DNA from: Rhodospirillales bacterium
GTDB taxonomy: Bacteria > Pseudomonadota > Alphaproteobacteria > Rhodospirillales > WMHbin7
Reading direction: 5' to 3'
Assembly (NCBI GenBank): GCA_016214125.1
Contig: JACRPC010000015.1
Span: 62,001-126,000, forward strand
DNA length: 64,000 nt
The notes under the pieces are model-generated. The model made no database searches. It had not been told where the DNA came from and was given only the letters and a program-made list of their open reading frames with translations. The first letter of the stretch is position 1. The number at the start of each line of letters is the position of its first letter. Made by a program: the position numbers and the translations under genes. This document shows positions 19,048 to 30,538 of the stretch, piece by piece.

Positions 19048-19550
19048 CGCAACAGCCGGTTCAATTCCCGGGCCGCCTGCTTAAGGGTGGCGACATCGCC
19101 GAAGGCCCAGCCCACCAGGGCGGTCAAGGCACCCACCAGCCCGATCTCGGCCAGGCTGCCGGTGCGGATGAGCGGCAGGCCGTAGATGCGCCGGGACGGC
19201 CACAGAAGCGGCACGCCCGAAAGGGTGAGGGCGTCGGCCAGAAGGTGCGAGAGATAGCCCACCGCCAACGGCGCGACGGCGTGGTCGAGCCCGGCCGGGG
19301 CAAGAAACGCCAACAGCGCCAGCACGGCGATCAGCGAATGGGTGACGCCGCGATGGCCGATGACCCCGGCCAGCGGCACCGAGATCACCGCCAGGCGCTT
19401 GCCCACCCAGGATTGCGGATGGTCGATGTCGGGCAAGAGCGCGCCCAGCGCGGCCAGGCCCAATCCGGCGGGCGCGATCGGCTGCTGGGCGGCGGTGGCC
19501 GCCAGACTCCACAACGCGCCGCCCACCACGACATGCGACACCGCCATCAT
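19044..19550 (-). CDS. YdjM-like membrane metal-dependent hydrolase (DUF457)
   Basis: The 168-aa protein has about four hydrophobic helices and the family motifs: SHVVVGGALW near the N-terminus, LPDIDHPQSWVG, HRGVTHSL and YLSHLLADALT. The repeated His/Asp motifs are probable metal ligands. The family was named from E. coli YdjM, a LexA-regulated inner membrane protein. The start overlaps the stop of the toxin gene upstream (ATGA), so it may be cotranscribed with the toxin-antitoxin pair. Confidence 0.8.
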   Translation of the reverse strand: MMAVSHVVVGGALWSLAATAAQQPIAPAGLGLAALGALLPDIDHPQSWVGKRLAVISVPLAGVIGHRGVTHSLIAVLALLAFLAPAGLDHAVAPLAVGYLSHLLADALTLSGVPLLWPSRRIYGLPLIRTGSLAEIGLVGALTALVGWAFGDVATLKQAARELNRLLR

Positions 19551-19849
19551 GGATTGTCACTCCCGGATTTTCTCTCTTGCGCGCCGTGAAGAACCGCCAG
19601 CACGCGTACGAGACTTTCGTCAACTTTGTAGACGACAATCCAGGGCCAACCGGGGATAACCAACTCGCGCGTTCCCTCTTTCAAGCCCAAGCGACCTCTC
19701 GCCGGAAAGAAGGTCAATTGCTCGGTTGCTTGCAGAATTGTCAGGGCAACGTTTCGAGCCGCAATCGGATTCTCGAGAGTTATGTAATCATGAATCGAGC
19801 CAAGGTCGCGCAACGCGCGGTGCGTCCATTCGACGTTGAATTGCTTCAT
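19547..19849 (-). CDS. RelE/ParE-type toxin
   Basis: The 100-aa toxin begins MKQFNVEWTHRALRDL, typical of the ParE/RelE fold, with ENPIAARNVALTIL and RLGLKEGTRELVIPGWPWIVVYKV. The start at 19849 overlaps the antitoxin stop (ATGA); upstream in-frame codons are inside the antitoxin. ParE members poison gyrase and RelE members cut mRNA; sequence alone does not decide between them. The core Arg in GTREL is present, so it could be active. Confidence 0.85.
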   Translation of the reverse strand: MKQFNVEWTHRALRDLGSIHDYITLENPIAARNVALTILQATEQLTFFPARGRLGLKEGTRELVIPGWPWIVVYKVDESLVRVLAVLHGAQERKSGSDNP

Positions 19850-20127
19850 TCGGTCGTCGGCGGAGGCAATTCTCGATCGCTGCCCCATGAGAGCAGCCAT
19901 TCACGAACTTTCTCGTGCGGGATCAACCTTCCGGCCTTTACGTCGGCCAAGCCCTCTTCGATGGCGGCCAAATAGTCGGCCTCGGTCGCCACATAGGCGC
20001 CGATTGCCTCGGCGGCCAGCCAGGATTTGCTGCGCCGGGTCGCTTGCGCCAGTTGCTCCAGTCTGGCGTTGAGCGCGGCGGGAATGCGAACGGTCACGGG
20101 AACGGATTTTGGCTGGGCTTTCGGCAT
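19846..20127 (-). CDS. Ribbon-helix-helix antitoxin
   Basis: This is a protein of about 93 aa. The N-terminal ribbon-helix-helix is VPVTVRIPAALNARLEQLAQ followed by TRRSKSWLAAEAI. The C-terminal half would wrap the toxin. ATG at 20127 has AAGG ten nucleotides upstream; a second ATG at 20136 is possible. GCATCGG occurs twice in the upstream 60 bp, and GCATCG-N10-CGATGC could be the operator. Antitoxin-first order with a 4-bp overlap is normal for ParDE-like modules. Confidence 0.85.
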   Translation of the reverse strand: MPKAQPKSVPVTVRIPAALNARLEQLAQATRRSKSWLAAEAIGAYVATEADYLAAIEEGLADVKAGRLIPHEKVREWLLSWGSDRELPPPTTE

Positions 20128-20197
20128 GGCGGGCATCCTTGCATCGGTTGTACACACTAGCATTGGAGCGCATCGGATGCAATGTCGATGCAAACAA

Positions 20198-20227
20198 AAT
20201 CCCCCGGCGGGGACCCGCCGGGGGATT
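20198..20227 (-). terminator. Terminator of acnA
   Basis: AATCCCCCGGCGGG (20198-20211) and CCCGCCGGGGGATT (20214-20227) are perfect complements. On the minus strand the stem is followed by TTTTG-TTTG, placing an intrinsic terminator just after the aconitase gene. Confidence 0.9.
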
Positions 20228-20259
20228 GAGGTTTCGCGTCGTCCGAGGCGCGGAAGGGC

Positions 20260-22941
<2,682 letters not shown>

Positions 22942-23040
22942 GGGTTCCTCCTGGGCTTGAAATTCGAGCGGATTTCCTGGATGGCTTGAAGCATATCCGG
23001 CCCCGCCTGTCCAGATGGAACCCTTCCAATGGGCGGGAGA

Positions 23041-23074
23041 AAACCCACCCGGAGCATGGCCGCCGGGCGGGTTT
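23041..23074 (-). terminator. Terminator after the truncated gene
   Basis: AAACCCACCCGG (23041-23052) pairs with CCGGGCGGGTTT (23063-23074) with one mismatch. On the minus strand it is followed by TTTTCTC. It sits directly after the stop of the truncated gene. Confidence 0.75.
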
Positions 23075-23080
23075 GCGCTC

Positions 23081-23596
23081 TCAGCCCATCTCGTCCGGCT
23101 CAATCAGCCCCAGCCATCGGCCGTAATTCTGGGCCAGCGTGTCGGGTCCGGCGGCCGAGAGGACATCGGCGAAAGACTGGGTGGTCTTGGGGCCGATCCA
23201 ATCGTCGAGTTTCAAGGGCGTCCAGTCGCGGCCAACATGCTTGGGGCCGAGATCGTTCAAGCTGGCCTGCAGGGCGCCCGATTCATGCTTGGGTTCGTCT
23301 TCGGGGTTGAGGCGATAGAGCGGACCCAGAATGTCCAGCGTGCAATGGGCGAGGTCGGAGACATCGTTCTTCTGTTGGGCCTGCCTTGCGTAATCGTGGA
23401 ATTCGGCCAGGGCCAAACCATCTTCGACGCGGCCCGGCCCCTTGGCGGCCACGGTTTTGCGAAAGGCGTAATCGATTTCAGGGCCGAACTGGCCGTCTTC
23501 GAGCAAACGGTTCTCCTGGTCGCCGATCATGTTGAGCCCGCCCTGCAGCCAGGAGATGCCTTTCTCGATGCCGGCGCGGTCGATGCGGTTGGCGAT
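23081..23596 (-). pseudogene. 5'-truncated peptidoglycan-binding-like protein
   Basis: The longest ATG-started part is 149 aa, but the same frame runs upstream (RIDRAGIEKGISWLQGGLN) until it meets the transposase remnant, so the original N-terminus is lost. Two internal repeats share the pattern LN-LG...DG-FGP-T--AF: GGLNMIGDQ...EDGQFGPEIDYAF and ASLNDLGPK...DDWIGPKTTQSF. This is the layout of PGBD1-type peptidoglycan-binding repeats. The 3' end is intact with its own terminator. It may have been a phage-like or cell-wall protein. I infer it is not expressed as the original product. Confidence 0.6.
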
Positions 23597-23810
23597 GCGC
23601 GCAGCCGGTGCAAAGCTGTTCTTCCTGCCGCCCTACAGCCCCGACTTAAACCCCATCGAACAGGTCTTCGCCAAACTCAAAACGCTCCTCAAAAAGGCCG
23701 CCGAGCGAACTGTCGAAGCAACCTGGCGTCGCATCGGTTCTCTTCTCAACACATTCTCACCAAAGGAATGCGCCAACTACTTTAGAAACTCTGGGTATGC
23801 GTCAACCTAA
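23590..23810 (+). mobile_element. IS630-family transposase 3' remnant
   Basis: About 70 C-terminal residues of an IS630 transposase remain: RAAGAKLFFLPPYSPDLNPIE holds the final catalytic Glu of the DDE triad, followed by VFAKLKTLLKKAA and a typical C-terminus. The two Asp residues and the first four-fifths of the gene are absent, so it is inactive. The left junction with the truncated gene is near 23590-23600, and I see no left inverted repeat. Confidence 0.8.
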
Positions 23811-23861
23811 TCACAGAAGACTCGAGGCGGCGCGAAAGCCAAGGGGCCGGACGGCCCCGCC

Positions 23862-23976
23862 GGCGACTGAGGCGAACAAATAATTTCGGCGACTGAGGCA
23901 TACCAACAGCGGAGCGCGCGACGCGCGCGACTGGGCCGTTGAGGCCAAACCAACAACCGCGCCTGAGGCCAAACAA
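23862..23976. repeat. Degenerate repeats between IS remnant and prfC
   Basis: Four related stretches, GGCGACTGAGGCGAACAA (23862), GGCGACTGAGGCATACCAAC (23888), TTGAGGCCAAACCAAC (23939) and CCTGAGGCCAAACAAC (23962), lie in 115 bp with a GC-rich interval GCGCGCGACGCGCGCG between the second and third. No open frame with coding character is present. Confidence 0.55.
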
Positions 23977-25563
23977 CTACCCCTGCTCGCGCGTCGTCAG
24001 GAAGCGGATGGCGGGAAAGTCCTGCTGGGCCCGGCCAAGCTGCCAGGCGTTGCGGGCCAGGTAAACCGGTGCGCCGTCACGATCCTCGGCGATGGCGCTG
24101 CGGTTGGCCTCTTCGAAGCGCTTCAGTTCTTTGGCGTCTTCGGCGGCCAGCCAGCGCGCCGTCTCGTAAGGCGCGTCCTCGAAGCCAGCCTTCAAATTGT
24201 ATTCGCCCTCGATGCGGGTGGCGATGACGTCGAACTGCAAGGGCCCGACCACGCCCACCACCCAGGCCGAGCCGTCCTTGGGCTTGAAGAGCTGCGAGAC
24301 GCCTTCCTCGGCCAGATCCTCCAAGGCCTTCTTGAGCTGCTTGGCCTTCAAGGGATCGTCGAGGCGGGCGCGGCGCAGCACTTCCGGCGCGAAGGAGGGA
24401 ATGCCGGTCACCTTGAGATCGGCGCCTTCGGTCAGCGTGTCGCCGATCCGCAACTGGCCGTGATTGGGAATGCCCAGAATGTCGCCGGGAAAGGCCTCCT
24501 CGGCCAGTTCGCGGTCGCGGGCCAAAAAGAAGACCGGGTTGTAGATCGCCATCACCTTGCCCGAGCGCACATGCTTGAGCTTCATGCCGCGCGCGAAGCG
24601 TCCCGAGCACAGGCGCAGGAAGGCCACCCGGTCGCGGTGGTTGGGGTCCATGTTGGCTTGGATCTTGAAGACGAAGCCGGTGACGGATTCGGTTTCGGCC
24701 TCGATCGGTTGCGGCAGAGCCGGCTGGCGGTGCGGGCAGGGCGCCTCGCGGGCGATGCCGGCCAAGAGTTCGGCGACGCCGAAGGTTTTCAGCGCGCTGC
24801 CGAAATAAACCGGCGTCAGATGGCCCTCGCGGTAGGCCTGGGGATCGAAGGGCTTGCAGGCGCCGCGAACCAGATCGATCTCCTCGCGCAGCCGTTGGGC
24901 GGCCTCGTGGCCCAGGGCGGCATCGAGCCGGGAATCGTCGAGCTTGGCTTCCAGGATATCGGCCACCCGGTGATCGCCCTTGCCCGGATCGTAGAGCAGC
25001 ACCCGGTCGGCGCGCAAATCGTAGCAGCCCTTGAGGTCGCGGCCCATGCCGATCGGCCAGGTGAGCGGGCTCACATCGAGCGCCAGGGTCTTTTCGATCT
25101 CGTCCAAGAGGTCGAAGGGGTCGCGGCCCTCGCGGTCGACCTTGTTGACGAAGGTGGCGATCGGCAGATCGCGCAGGCGGCAGACCTCGAACAGCTTGCG
25201 GGTCTGGCTTTCGATGCCCTTGGCGGCGTCCAAGACCATAATCGCCGAATCGACGGCGGTGAGCGTGCGGTAGGTGTCCTCGCTGAAATCCTCGTGGCCG
25301 GGCGTGTCCAAGAGGTTCATGGCGAGCCCCTCATACTCGAAGCTCATCACCGAGGCCGATACCGAGATGCCGCGCTCGCGCTCGATCTTCATCCAGTCCG
25401 ACCGGGTGCGCCGCTGCTCGCCCCTGGCCCGCACCGCGCCGGCCAACTGAATGGCGCCGCCGAACAGCAGAAGCTTTTCGGTCAGCGTGGTCTTGCCGGC
25501 GTCCGGGTGCGAGATGATGGCGAAGGTGCGCCGTTTGGCCACCGCGTCGGCAAGGGCGCTCAT
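23977..25563 (-). CDS. prfC: Peptide chain release factor 3
   Basis: This 528-aa translational GTPase recycles release factors 1 and 2. G1 is SHPDAGKTTLTEKLL, G2 region RERGISVSASVMSFEY, G3 DTPGHEDFSEDTYRT, and G4 NKVDREGRDP. The RF3-type GAVRARGEQRRTRSDWM stretch separates it from EF-G and LepA. It follows the amidase gene by 4 bp in the same transcript and is the end of a grxC-amidase-prfC run. Confidence 0.96.
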   Translation of the reverse strand: MSALADAVAKRRTFAIISHPDAGKTTLTEKLLLFGGAIQLAGAVRARGEQRRTRSDWMKIERERGISVSASVMSFEYEGLAMNLLDTPGHEDFSEDTYRTLTAVDSAIMVLDAAKGIESQTRKLFEVCRLRDLPIATFVNKVDREGRDPFDLLDEIEKTLALDVSPLTWPIGMGRDLKGCYDLRADRVLLYDPGKGDHRVADILEAKLDDSRLDAALGHEAAQRLREEIDLVRGACKPFDPQAYREGHLTPVYFGSALKTFGVAELLAGIAREAPCPHRQPALPQPIEAETESVTGFVFKIQANMDPNHRDRVAFLRLCSGRFARGMKLKHVRSGKVMAIYNPVFFLARDRELAEEAFPGDILGIPNHGQLRIGDTLTEGADLKVTGIPSFAPEVLRRARLDDPLKAKQLKKALEDLAEEGVSQLFKPKDGSAWVVGVVGPLQFDVIATRIEGEYNLKAGFEDAPYETARWLAAEDAKELKRFEEANRSAIAEDRDGAPVYLARNAWQLGRAQQDFPAIRFLTTREQG

Positions 25564-25567
25564 GCGG

Positions 25568-26392
25568 TTAGGCCAAGGTAAAGGGGCGGTCGTGGGAAAG
25601 CGCCGGAATCTTGCGCCGGGCCTCGGCTGATTGGAGGGGATCGATGGTGGCCATCGCCAGGCCGGGCGTCTCGCCCGCGTCGGCCACCACCACGCCCCAG
25701 GGATCGACGATCAGGGCGTGACCAAAGGTCTGGCGGTTGCCGGCATGGTCGCCGCATTGGGCGGACGCCAGCACCCAGCAGCCATTCTCGATGGCGCGCG
25801 CCCGCAGCAGCACATGCCAATGCGCCTGACCGGTCTGGCGGGTGAAGGCGGCGGGCACGGCCAGCATCGAGGCACCGGCCTTGGCCAGCGCCCGGTAGAG
25901 ATGGGGAAAGCGCAGATCGTAGCAGACCGAAAGACCCAGCCCGCCCCAGGGCGTCGACACCACCACGGCGCGTTCGCCCGGCCGGAAAGTCTGCGATTCG
26001 CGATAGCTCTCGCCGCCGTCGAGATCGACGTCGAACATGTGGATCTTGTCGTACTGGGCGACCCGGCCGCCCTTGGGATCGAAGACGTAGCTGCGGTTGG
26101 CCACCCGTCCGTCATCGAGCAACACATGAATCGTGCCGCCATGCAGCCAGACGCCCAGCTCGGCGGCCAGCGCGCTTAAACCCGCCAGGGCGGGGTGGCG
26201 ATCTTCGGGCGCCGCCTTGGCGACGATGTTGGGCCGGCCGAAATCCATCATGGCGACGTTCTCGGGCAACAGCACCATTTCGGCGCCCTTGGCCTTCGCC
26301 TGGCGGGCCAGATCGCCCACCACCGCAAGATTGGCGGCGATGTCGGGCTGGGCGTTGACCTGCAGGCAGGCCGCTTGGAAGGGCCGGCTCAT
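25568..26392 (-). CDS. Nitrilase-family amidase (Nit1/deaminated glutathione amidase-like)
   Basis: This is a 274-aa carbon-nitrogen hydrolase. The catalytic triad is E44 (LLPENVAMMD), K116 (YDKIHMFDVDL) and C157 (LSVCYDLRFPHLYR). The YDKIHMFDVD form is typical of the Nit1/NitFhit subgroup, whose members hydrolyse deaminated glutathione as metabolite repair. It lies 3 bp after grxC, a glutathione-dependent protein, which fits that role. Omega-amidase is an alternative. Confidence 0.88.
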   Translation of the reverse strand: MSRPFQAACLQVNAQPDIAANLAVVGDLARQAKAKGAEMVLLPENVAMMDFGRPNIVAKAAPEDRHPALAGLSALAAELGVWLHGGTIHVLLDDGRVANRSYVFDPKGGRVAQYDKIHMFDVDLDGGESYRESQTFRPGERAVVVSTPWGGLGLSVCYDLRFPHLYRALAKAGASMLAVPAAFTRQTGQAHWHVLLRARAIENGCWVLASAQCGDHAGNRQTFGHALIVDPWGVVVADAGETPGLAMATIDPLQSAEARRKIPALSHDRPFTLA

Positions 26393-26395
26393 GCG

Positions 26396-26653
26396 CTAGC
26401 GGCCGAGCAGGGGATCGAGCTTGCCTTCGGCGTCGAGCGCGTGGAGTTCGTCGCTGCCGCCGACATGGCGGTCGTCGATGAAGATTTGCGGCACTGATCG
26501 CTTGCCGCCGGCGCGCTGGGTCATGAAGGTGCGCAGGCCCTCGTCCTCCGAGACGTCGATCTCGGTGTAGGCCTGGCCCTTCTTCGTCAGCAGCCGCTTG
26601 GCGCGGTCGCAATAGGGGCAGATCTTGGTGGTGTAGATTTCGACCGTGGCCAT
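26396..26653 (-). CDS. grxC: Glutaredoxin 3
   Basis: This 85-aa dithiol glutaredoxin has the active site CPYC at residues 12-15, then SVPQIFIDDRHVGGSDEL with the cis-Pro and glutathione-binding GG-D. ATG at 26653 is preceded by GGAG; the ATG four codons upstream is less well placed. It reduces disulfides with glutathione in the cytoplasm. It is the first gene of the unit with the amidase and prfC. Confidence 0.94.
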   Translation of the reverse strand: MATVEIYTTKICPYCDRAKRLLTKKGQAYTEIDVSEDEGLRTFMTQRAGGKRSVPQIFIDDRHVGGSDELHALDAEGKLDPLLGR

Positions 26654-26793
26654 GCTTTGCTCCAAGGGTTCGGCTGGAATATAGCGATCCGGGCGGATTT
26701 TTCCAGTCCCGGCTGGGGTGGGGCGAGGTCTTTACCCGGGAGCGGGGATTCGGATAGCATGATCGAACCGTCACGGCATGGGTTGATCTGGCC

Positions 26794-27087
26794 ATGAAGA
26801 CGTTGGAGGACATCCGGGCTGAACTTCGCCGGTTGGGTCCGGTTCTCGGGCGCGACTACCCGGTCCGCGTGGTTGGCGTCTTTGGGTCCTACGCTCGCGG
26901 CGAGCAGACGGACACGAGCGATCTCGACATCCTGGTCGATTGCGATGCGCCGGTCGGCTTCCTGACCCTGGCCGGGCTGCAACAGGATTTGAGCGACGCG
27001 CTGGGTATCAAGGTTGACGTGATGATCCGGCAACAACCTCCGTCGCCGGTTGGCCGAAGGATCGCCGCCGAGTTGGTCCCGCTTTGA
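26794..27087 (+). CDS. MNT-domain nucleotidyltransferase antitoxin (MntA-like)
   Basis: The 97-aa minimal nucleotidyltransferase carries the motif GS-x10-DxD as GSYARGEQTDTSDLD, followed by LGIKVDVMIR with the third acidic residue. MntA antitoxins neutralise the HEPN toxin HepT by adding AMP to a Tyr. The adjacent gene is a HepT homologue that starts inside this stop codon (TTGA), the usual organisation. This gene is intact although its partner is frameshifted. Confidence 0.88.
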   Translation: MKTLEDIRAELRRLGPVLGRDYPVRVVGVFGSYARGEQTDTSDLDILVDCDAPVGFLTLAGLQQDLSDALGIKVDVMIRQQPPSPVGRRIAAELVPL

Positions 27088-27441
27088 AGCGGTCGATCCT
27101 CGACAATCTCGACGACATCCTGGCCAATGCCAAGAAAGCGCGATTTCGTCGGCGTGGCGTCTTTGGCGGCGTTCGAGACGGACGAGCGGAATCAATACGC
27201 GGTCATGCGCGCGCTTGAGATCATCGGCGAAGCGACCAAGCGGATTCCCGAGGCATTTCGTCGGCGCCATCCCCATATCCCGTGGCGACGGATGGCCGGC
27301 TTGCGCGACATTCTCATCCATCAATACGAAGGCGTGAATCTGCGAGCGCTCTACATCACGGCGACCGTCGAGGCGGCCGGCCTAGTCGAATCTTTGCCGG
27401 CTGTCATTGCGGCGGCCCAAGCGGAGCCGGTGGACGATTAA
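27084..27441 (+). pseudogene. HEPN-domain toxin (HepT-like), frameshifted
   Basis: A TTG overlapping the mntA stop opens LKRSILDNLDDILANAKKAR, a normal HepT N-terminus. At about 27138-27142 the homology moves to another frame (RDFVGVASLAAFETDERN...). The sequence aaagcgcgat looks like a loss of CG from a GCGCGC run, a 2-nt contraction. The C-terminal part keeps RDILIHQY, the RX4HXY motif that holds the catalytic Arg and His and the target Tyr. Unless an alternative start at 27127 is used, no full toxin would form. A sequencing error cannot be excluded. Confidence 0.8.
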
Positions 27442-27488
27442 CCCGCCCTTGTCACCCTTTGCCAGGGTGAGCACTTCGATGGCGGGCG

Positions 27489-27520
27489 TTGACGTTCGTC
27501 TTGTAAGGCATTACCTTACA
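27489..27520 (+). promoter_or_regulatory. higBA promoter with operator
   Basis: TTGACG (27489-27494) and TACCTT (27512-27517) are spaced 17 bp. The perfect inverted repeat TGTAAGG-N5-CCTTACA (27502-27520) overlaps the -10 box, as expected for autorepression by HigA. The higB ATG at 27525 is at or next to the predicted start of transcription, so the mRNA may be leaderless. Confidence 0.75.
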
Positions 27521-27524
27521 GGCG

Positions 27525-27797
27525 ATGATCCGTTCCTTTCGCAATCGAGGTCTCAAGCGTTATTGGGACGAGGGCGACGGGCGCCGCCTCAGCGTGACCA
27601 ACCAGGATCGGGTCCGCATGATTCTTTTGGCCCTGAACGCCGCCAGCCGGCCCGAGGACCTCAATCTGCCCGGGCTTCGCTTCCACGGTTTGCGTGGATC
27701 GCCCAAGCGCTGGTCGGTGGCGGTGAGCGGCAATTGGCGGATCACCTGGGCTTGGCGCGAGGGCGCCGTCGATGTCGATCTTGAGGATTACCACTGA
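27525..27797 (+). CDS. higB: HigB-type toxin
   Basis: This 90-aa RelE-superfamily mRNA interferase starts MIRSFRNRGLKRYWDEGD and contains LPGLRFHGLRGSPKRWSV and GNWRITWAWREG. It ends VDVDLEDYH, the typical HigB C-terminus. Toxin-first order with a directly adjoining antitoxin is diagnostic of HigBA. The control region has a perfect palindrome. Confidence 0.92.
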   Translation: MIRSFRNRGLKRYWDEGDGRRLSVTNQDRVRMILLALNAASRPEDLNLPGLRFHGLRGSPKRWSVAVSGNWRITWAWREGAVDVDLEDYH

Positions 27798-28106
27798 ATG
27801 GGTTCGCGCATGAAGACCAAGCTCACGCCGATGCATCCGGGGGAATTCCTGCGCGTCCTCCTGTTGCCCGAAACCGGCTTGCCCAAGACCCAAATTGCCA
27901 AACGCCTGCATCTGTCGCGCCAATCGCTGTACGATATCCTGGGCGAGCGCGCGCCGGTGACCGCGCCGGTGGCGATGCGGCTGGCTCGCCTGTTCGGCAA
28001 CAGCCCGCAATTCTGGCTCAATCTTCAGGCGGAATACGATGTCGCCACCTTGAGCCTTGCCATGCGCGAGGAATTGGCTTCCATCCCGCCTTTGCGCGCC
28101 GCCTGA
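27798..28106 (+). CDS. higA: HigA-type antitoxin (HTH XRE)
   Basis: The product is 102 aa, or 98 if the ATG at 27810 is used. LTPMHPGEFLRVLLLPETGL introduces an XRE helix-turn-helix (PKTQIAKRLHLSRQSLYDIL), followed by PVAMRLARLFGNSPQFWLNLQ, all typical of HigA. The first ATG abuts the higB stop, suggesting translational coupling. It should repress the palindrome upstream of higB. Confidence 0.92.
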   Translation: MGSRMKTKLTPMHPGEFLRVLLLPETGLPKTQIAKRLHLSRQSLYDILGERAPVTAPVAMRLARLFGNSPQFWLNLQAEYDVATLSLAMREELASIPPLRAA

Positions 28107-28159
28107 TCGGCTCGGCCTCTCCCTCGTCACCCTTGGCCGGCCTGCGCACCGGCATAGGC

Positions 28160-28860
<701 letters not shown>

Positions 28861-28864
<4 letters not shown>

Positions 28865-29619
28865 GGCGCCTCCTGGGCGAGGTCGCCCAGATAGGCCTGG
28901 CGGACGGCGGCGTCGGCGCGGATGGCGGCCGGCGGGCCGCTGGCGATCAGGCGGCCATGCACAAGCACGGAAATCCGATCGGAGAGGCCGAAGACGGCGT
29001 TGACGTCGTGCTCGACCAGCACGATGGCGCATTCGGCGCGCAGGCGGTCAAGGAGCGCGATGGTGGCGTGCGATTCGTCGACGCCCATGCCGGCCAGCGG
29101 CTCGTCGAGCAGAAGCAGGCGCGGCTTTGCCGCCATCGCCATCGCCAGTTCCAGCTTGCGCCGTTCGCCATGCGCCAGCGATCCGGCGGGCGCCCGGGCG
29201 CGGTCGGCCAACCCGACCCGTTCAAGCTGGGCGTCGGCCGGTTCGATCAGTTCCGCCCGCCCTGCCGCCGGACGGCCCAAAGCGCGCGCCCAGGGCGAGC
29301 AGGCCTGCACCGCCAGGGCGACGTTGGCGCGCACGCTCATTTCCTCGAAGAGGCGGGCGATCTGGTAGGAGCGGGCGATGCCCAAATGGGCGCGGCGTTC
29401 GGCCGGTTCGTCGGTGATGTCGCGCTCCTCGAACAGGATGCGCCCGCTGTCGCTCAGCACGTCGCCCGCCAGTTGGGCGAGGAACGAGGATTTGCCGGCG
29501 CCGTTGGGACCGATCAGGGCGTGGATTTCGTTGGGCAAGATGTCGAAGGCGACCGCGTCGGTCACCACCAGGGCGCCGTAGCTCTTGCGCAGCTCGCGGG
29601 TTTCAAGCAGTGGGTTCAT
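28861..29619 (-). CDS. livG: Branched-chain-type ABC transporter ATPase LivG-like
   Basis: This 252-aa ATPase has Walker A GPNGAGKSSF, the LivG-type IARSYQIARLFEEMSV stretch, signature LAHGERRKLELAMAM and Walker B RLLLLDEPLAGM. The signature is slightly altered (LAHGE for LSYGE). It overlaps livM by 17 bp and livF by 4 bp. Confidence 0.93.
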
Positions 29620-30538
29620 CGGACTCGGTTCTCAGAAGGCCGGCGATTCCCCGGCTGCCGAACAGAATGATGGCGATCAGAAGCGGGCCCAGGATCATCA
29701 TCCAGTGCTCGGTGATTTCGGCCAGCACCTCCTCGAGCAAGATGAGGGCGGCGGCGCCCAAGAGCGGCCCTAAGAGCGTCCGCTGGCCGCCCAGGACGAT
29801 GATCACCAGGAAGGTGCCCGAGGTGATCCAATGCAGCATGTCGGGCGCCACGAACAGCATCTGGTTGCTGGCCAGCGCGCCCGCCAGACCGGTCAGCGCC
29901 GAGCCGTAGATGAAACAGGGCAGCAGGTAGGAGTCGGCGCGATAGCCCAAAGCGCGCATGCGCGGCTCGTTCTGGCGAAAGCCGTCGACGGCGCGGCCGA
30001 ACGGGCTGCGGGCAAGATGGCGGGTGAGGGCGAGCGCTCCGACCAGGAGCAGCAGGACCGCGTAGTAGAAGCGCCGGATGTCGTCCAGGGTCATGCCGGC
30101 CAAGGTGTTGCGCTTGGCCAGGCCCAACCCGTCGCTGCTGCCCAAGGCCGGCAGGCTGGAGACGATGTAGAACAGCATCTGGGCGAAGGCCAGGGTCAGC
30201 ATGATGAAGCTGGCGCCGCGGGTCTTGAGCGAGAGCGCGCCGATGACGGCGGCGAACAGCGCGGCGACCAGCATGGCGGCCGGCCAGGTGATCAGGGCGT
30301 CGCCCAGCCCCGCCTGGGAAAGCACCGCCACCGTGTAGGCACCCAGCCCGAAGAAGGCGGCGTGACCGAAGCTGATCATGCCGCCCCAGCCGACCACCAC
30401 GTCGACGCCCAAGGCGGCCAGGCCGAAGATCATCATCTTGGCGGCCAGCGCGGTGTAGAAGCTGTCGCCGTAGAAGGGCACCAGGGCGAACAGGCCGAGG
30501 GCCAGCAGAACCGAGATCCGCTCGCGCCCGGCGATCAT
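29603..30538 (-). CDS. livM: Branched-chain-type ABC transporter permease LivM-like
   Basis: This 311-aa permease has about eight to nine hydrophobic helices. The family stretch DVVVGWGGMISFGHAAFFGLGAY is near residues 45-70, RGASFIMLTLAFAQ lies in the middle, and FGRAVDGFRQNEPRMRALG is the cytoplasmic coupling loop. It pairs with LivH to form the membrane channel. Confidence 0.94.
   Translation of the reverse strand: MIAGRERISVLLALGLFALVPFYGDSFYTALAAKMMIFGLAALGVDVVVGWGGMISFGHAAFFGLGAYTVAVLSQAGLGDALITWPAAMLVAALFAAVIGALSLKTRGASFIMLTLAFAQMLFYIVSSLPALGSSDGLGLAKRNTLAGMTLDDIRRFYYAVLLLLVGALALTRHLARSPFGRAVDGFRQNEPRMRALGYRADSYLLPCFIYGSALTGLAGALASNQMLFVAPDMLHWITSGTFLVIIVLGGQRTLLGPLLGAAALILLEEVLAEITEHWMMILGPLLIAIILFGSRGIAGLLRTESDEPTA

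Noticed and set aside
23782-23976. A 64-codon minus-strand frame between the IS remnant and prfC.
   Set aside because: It is Arg/Gly-rich, overlaps degenerate repeats and has no ribosome binding site.
27127-27441. Calling the HEPN gene intact from the internal ATG at 27127.
   Set aside because: The first 20 residues typical of the family are present just upstream in another frame and overlap the mntA stop, so a frameshift explains the data better.
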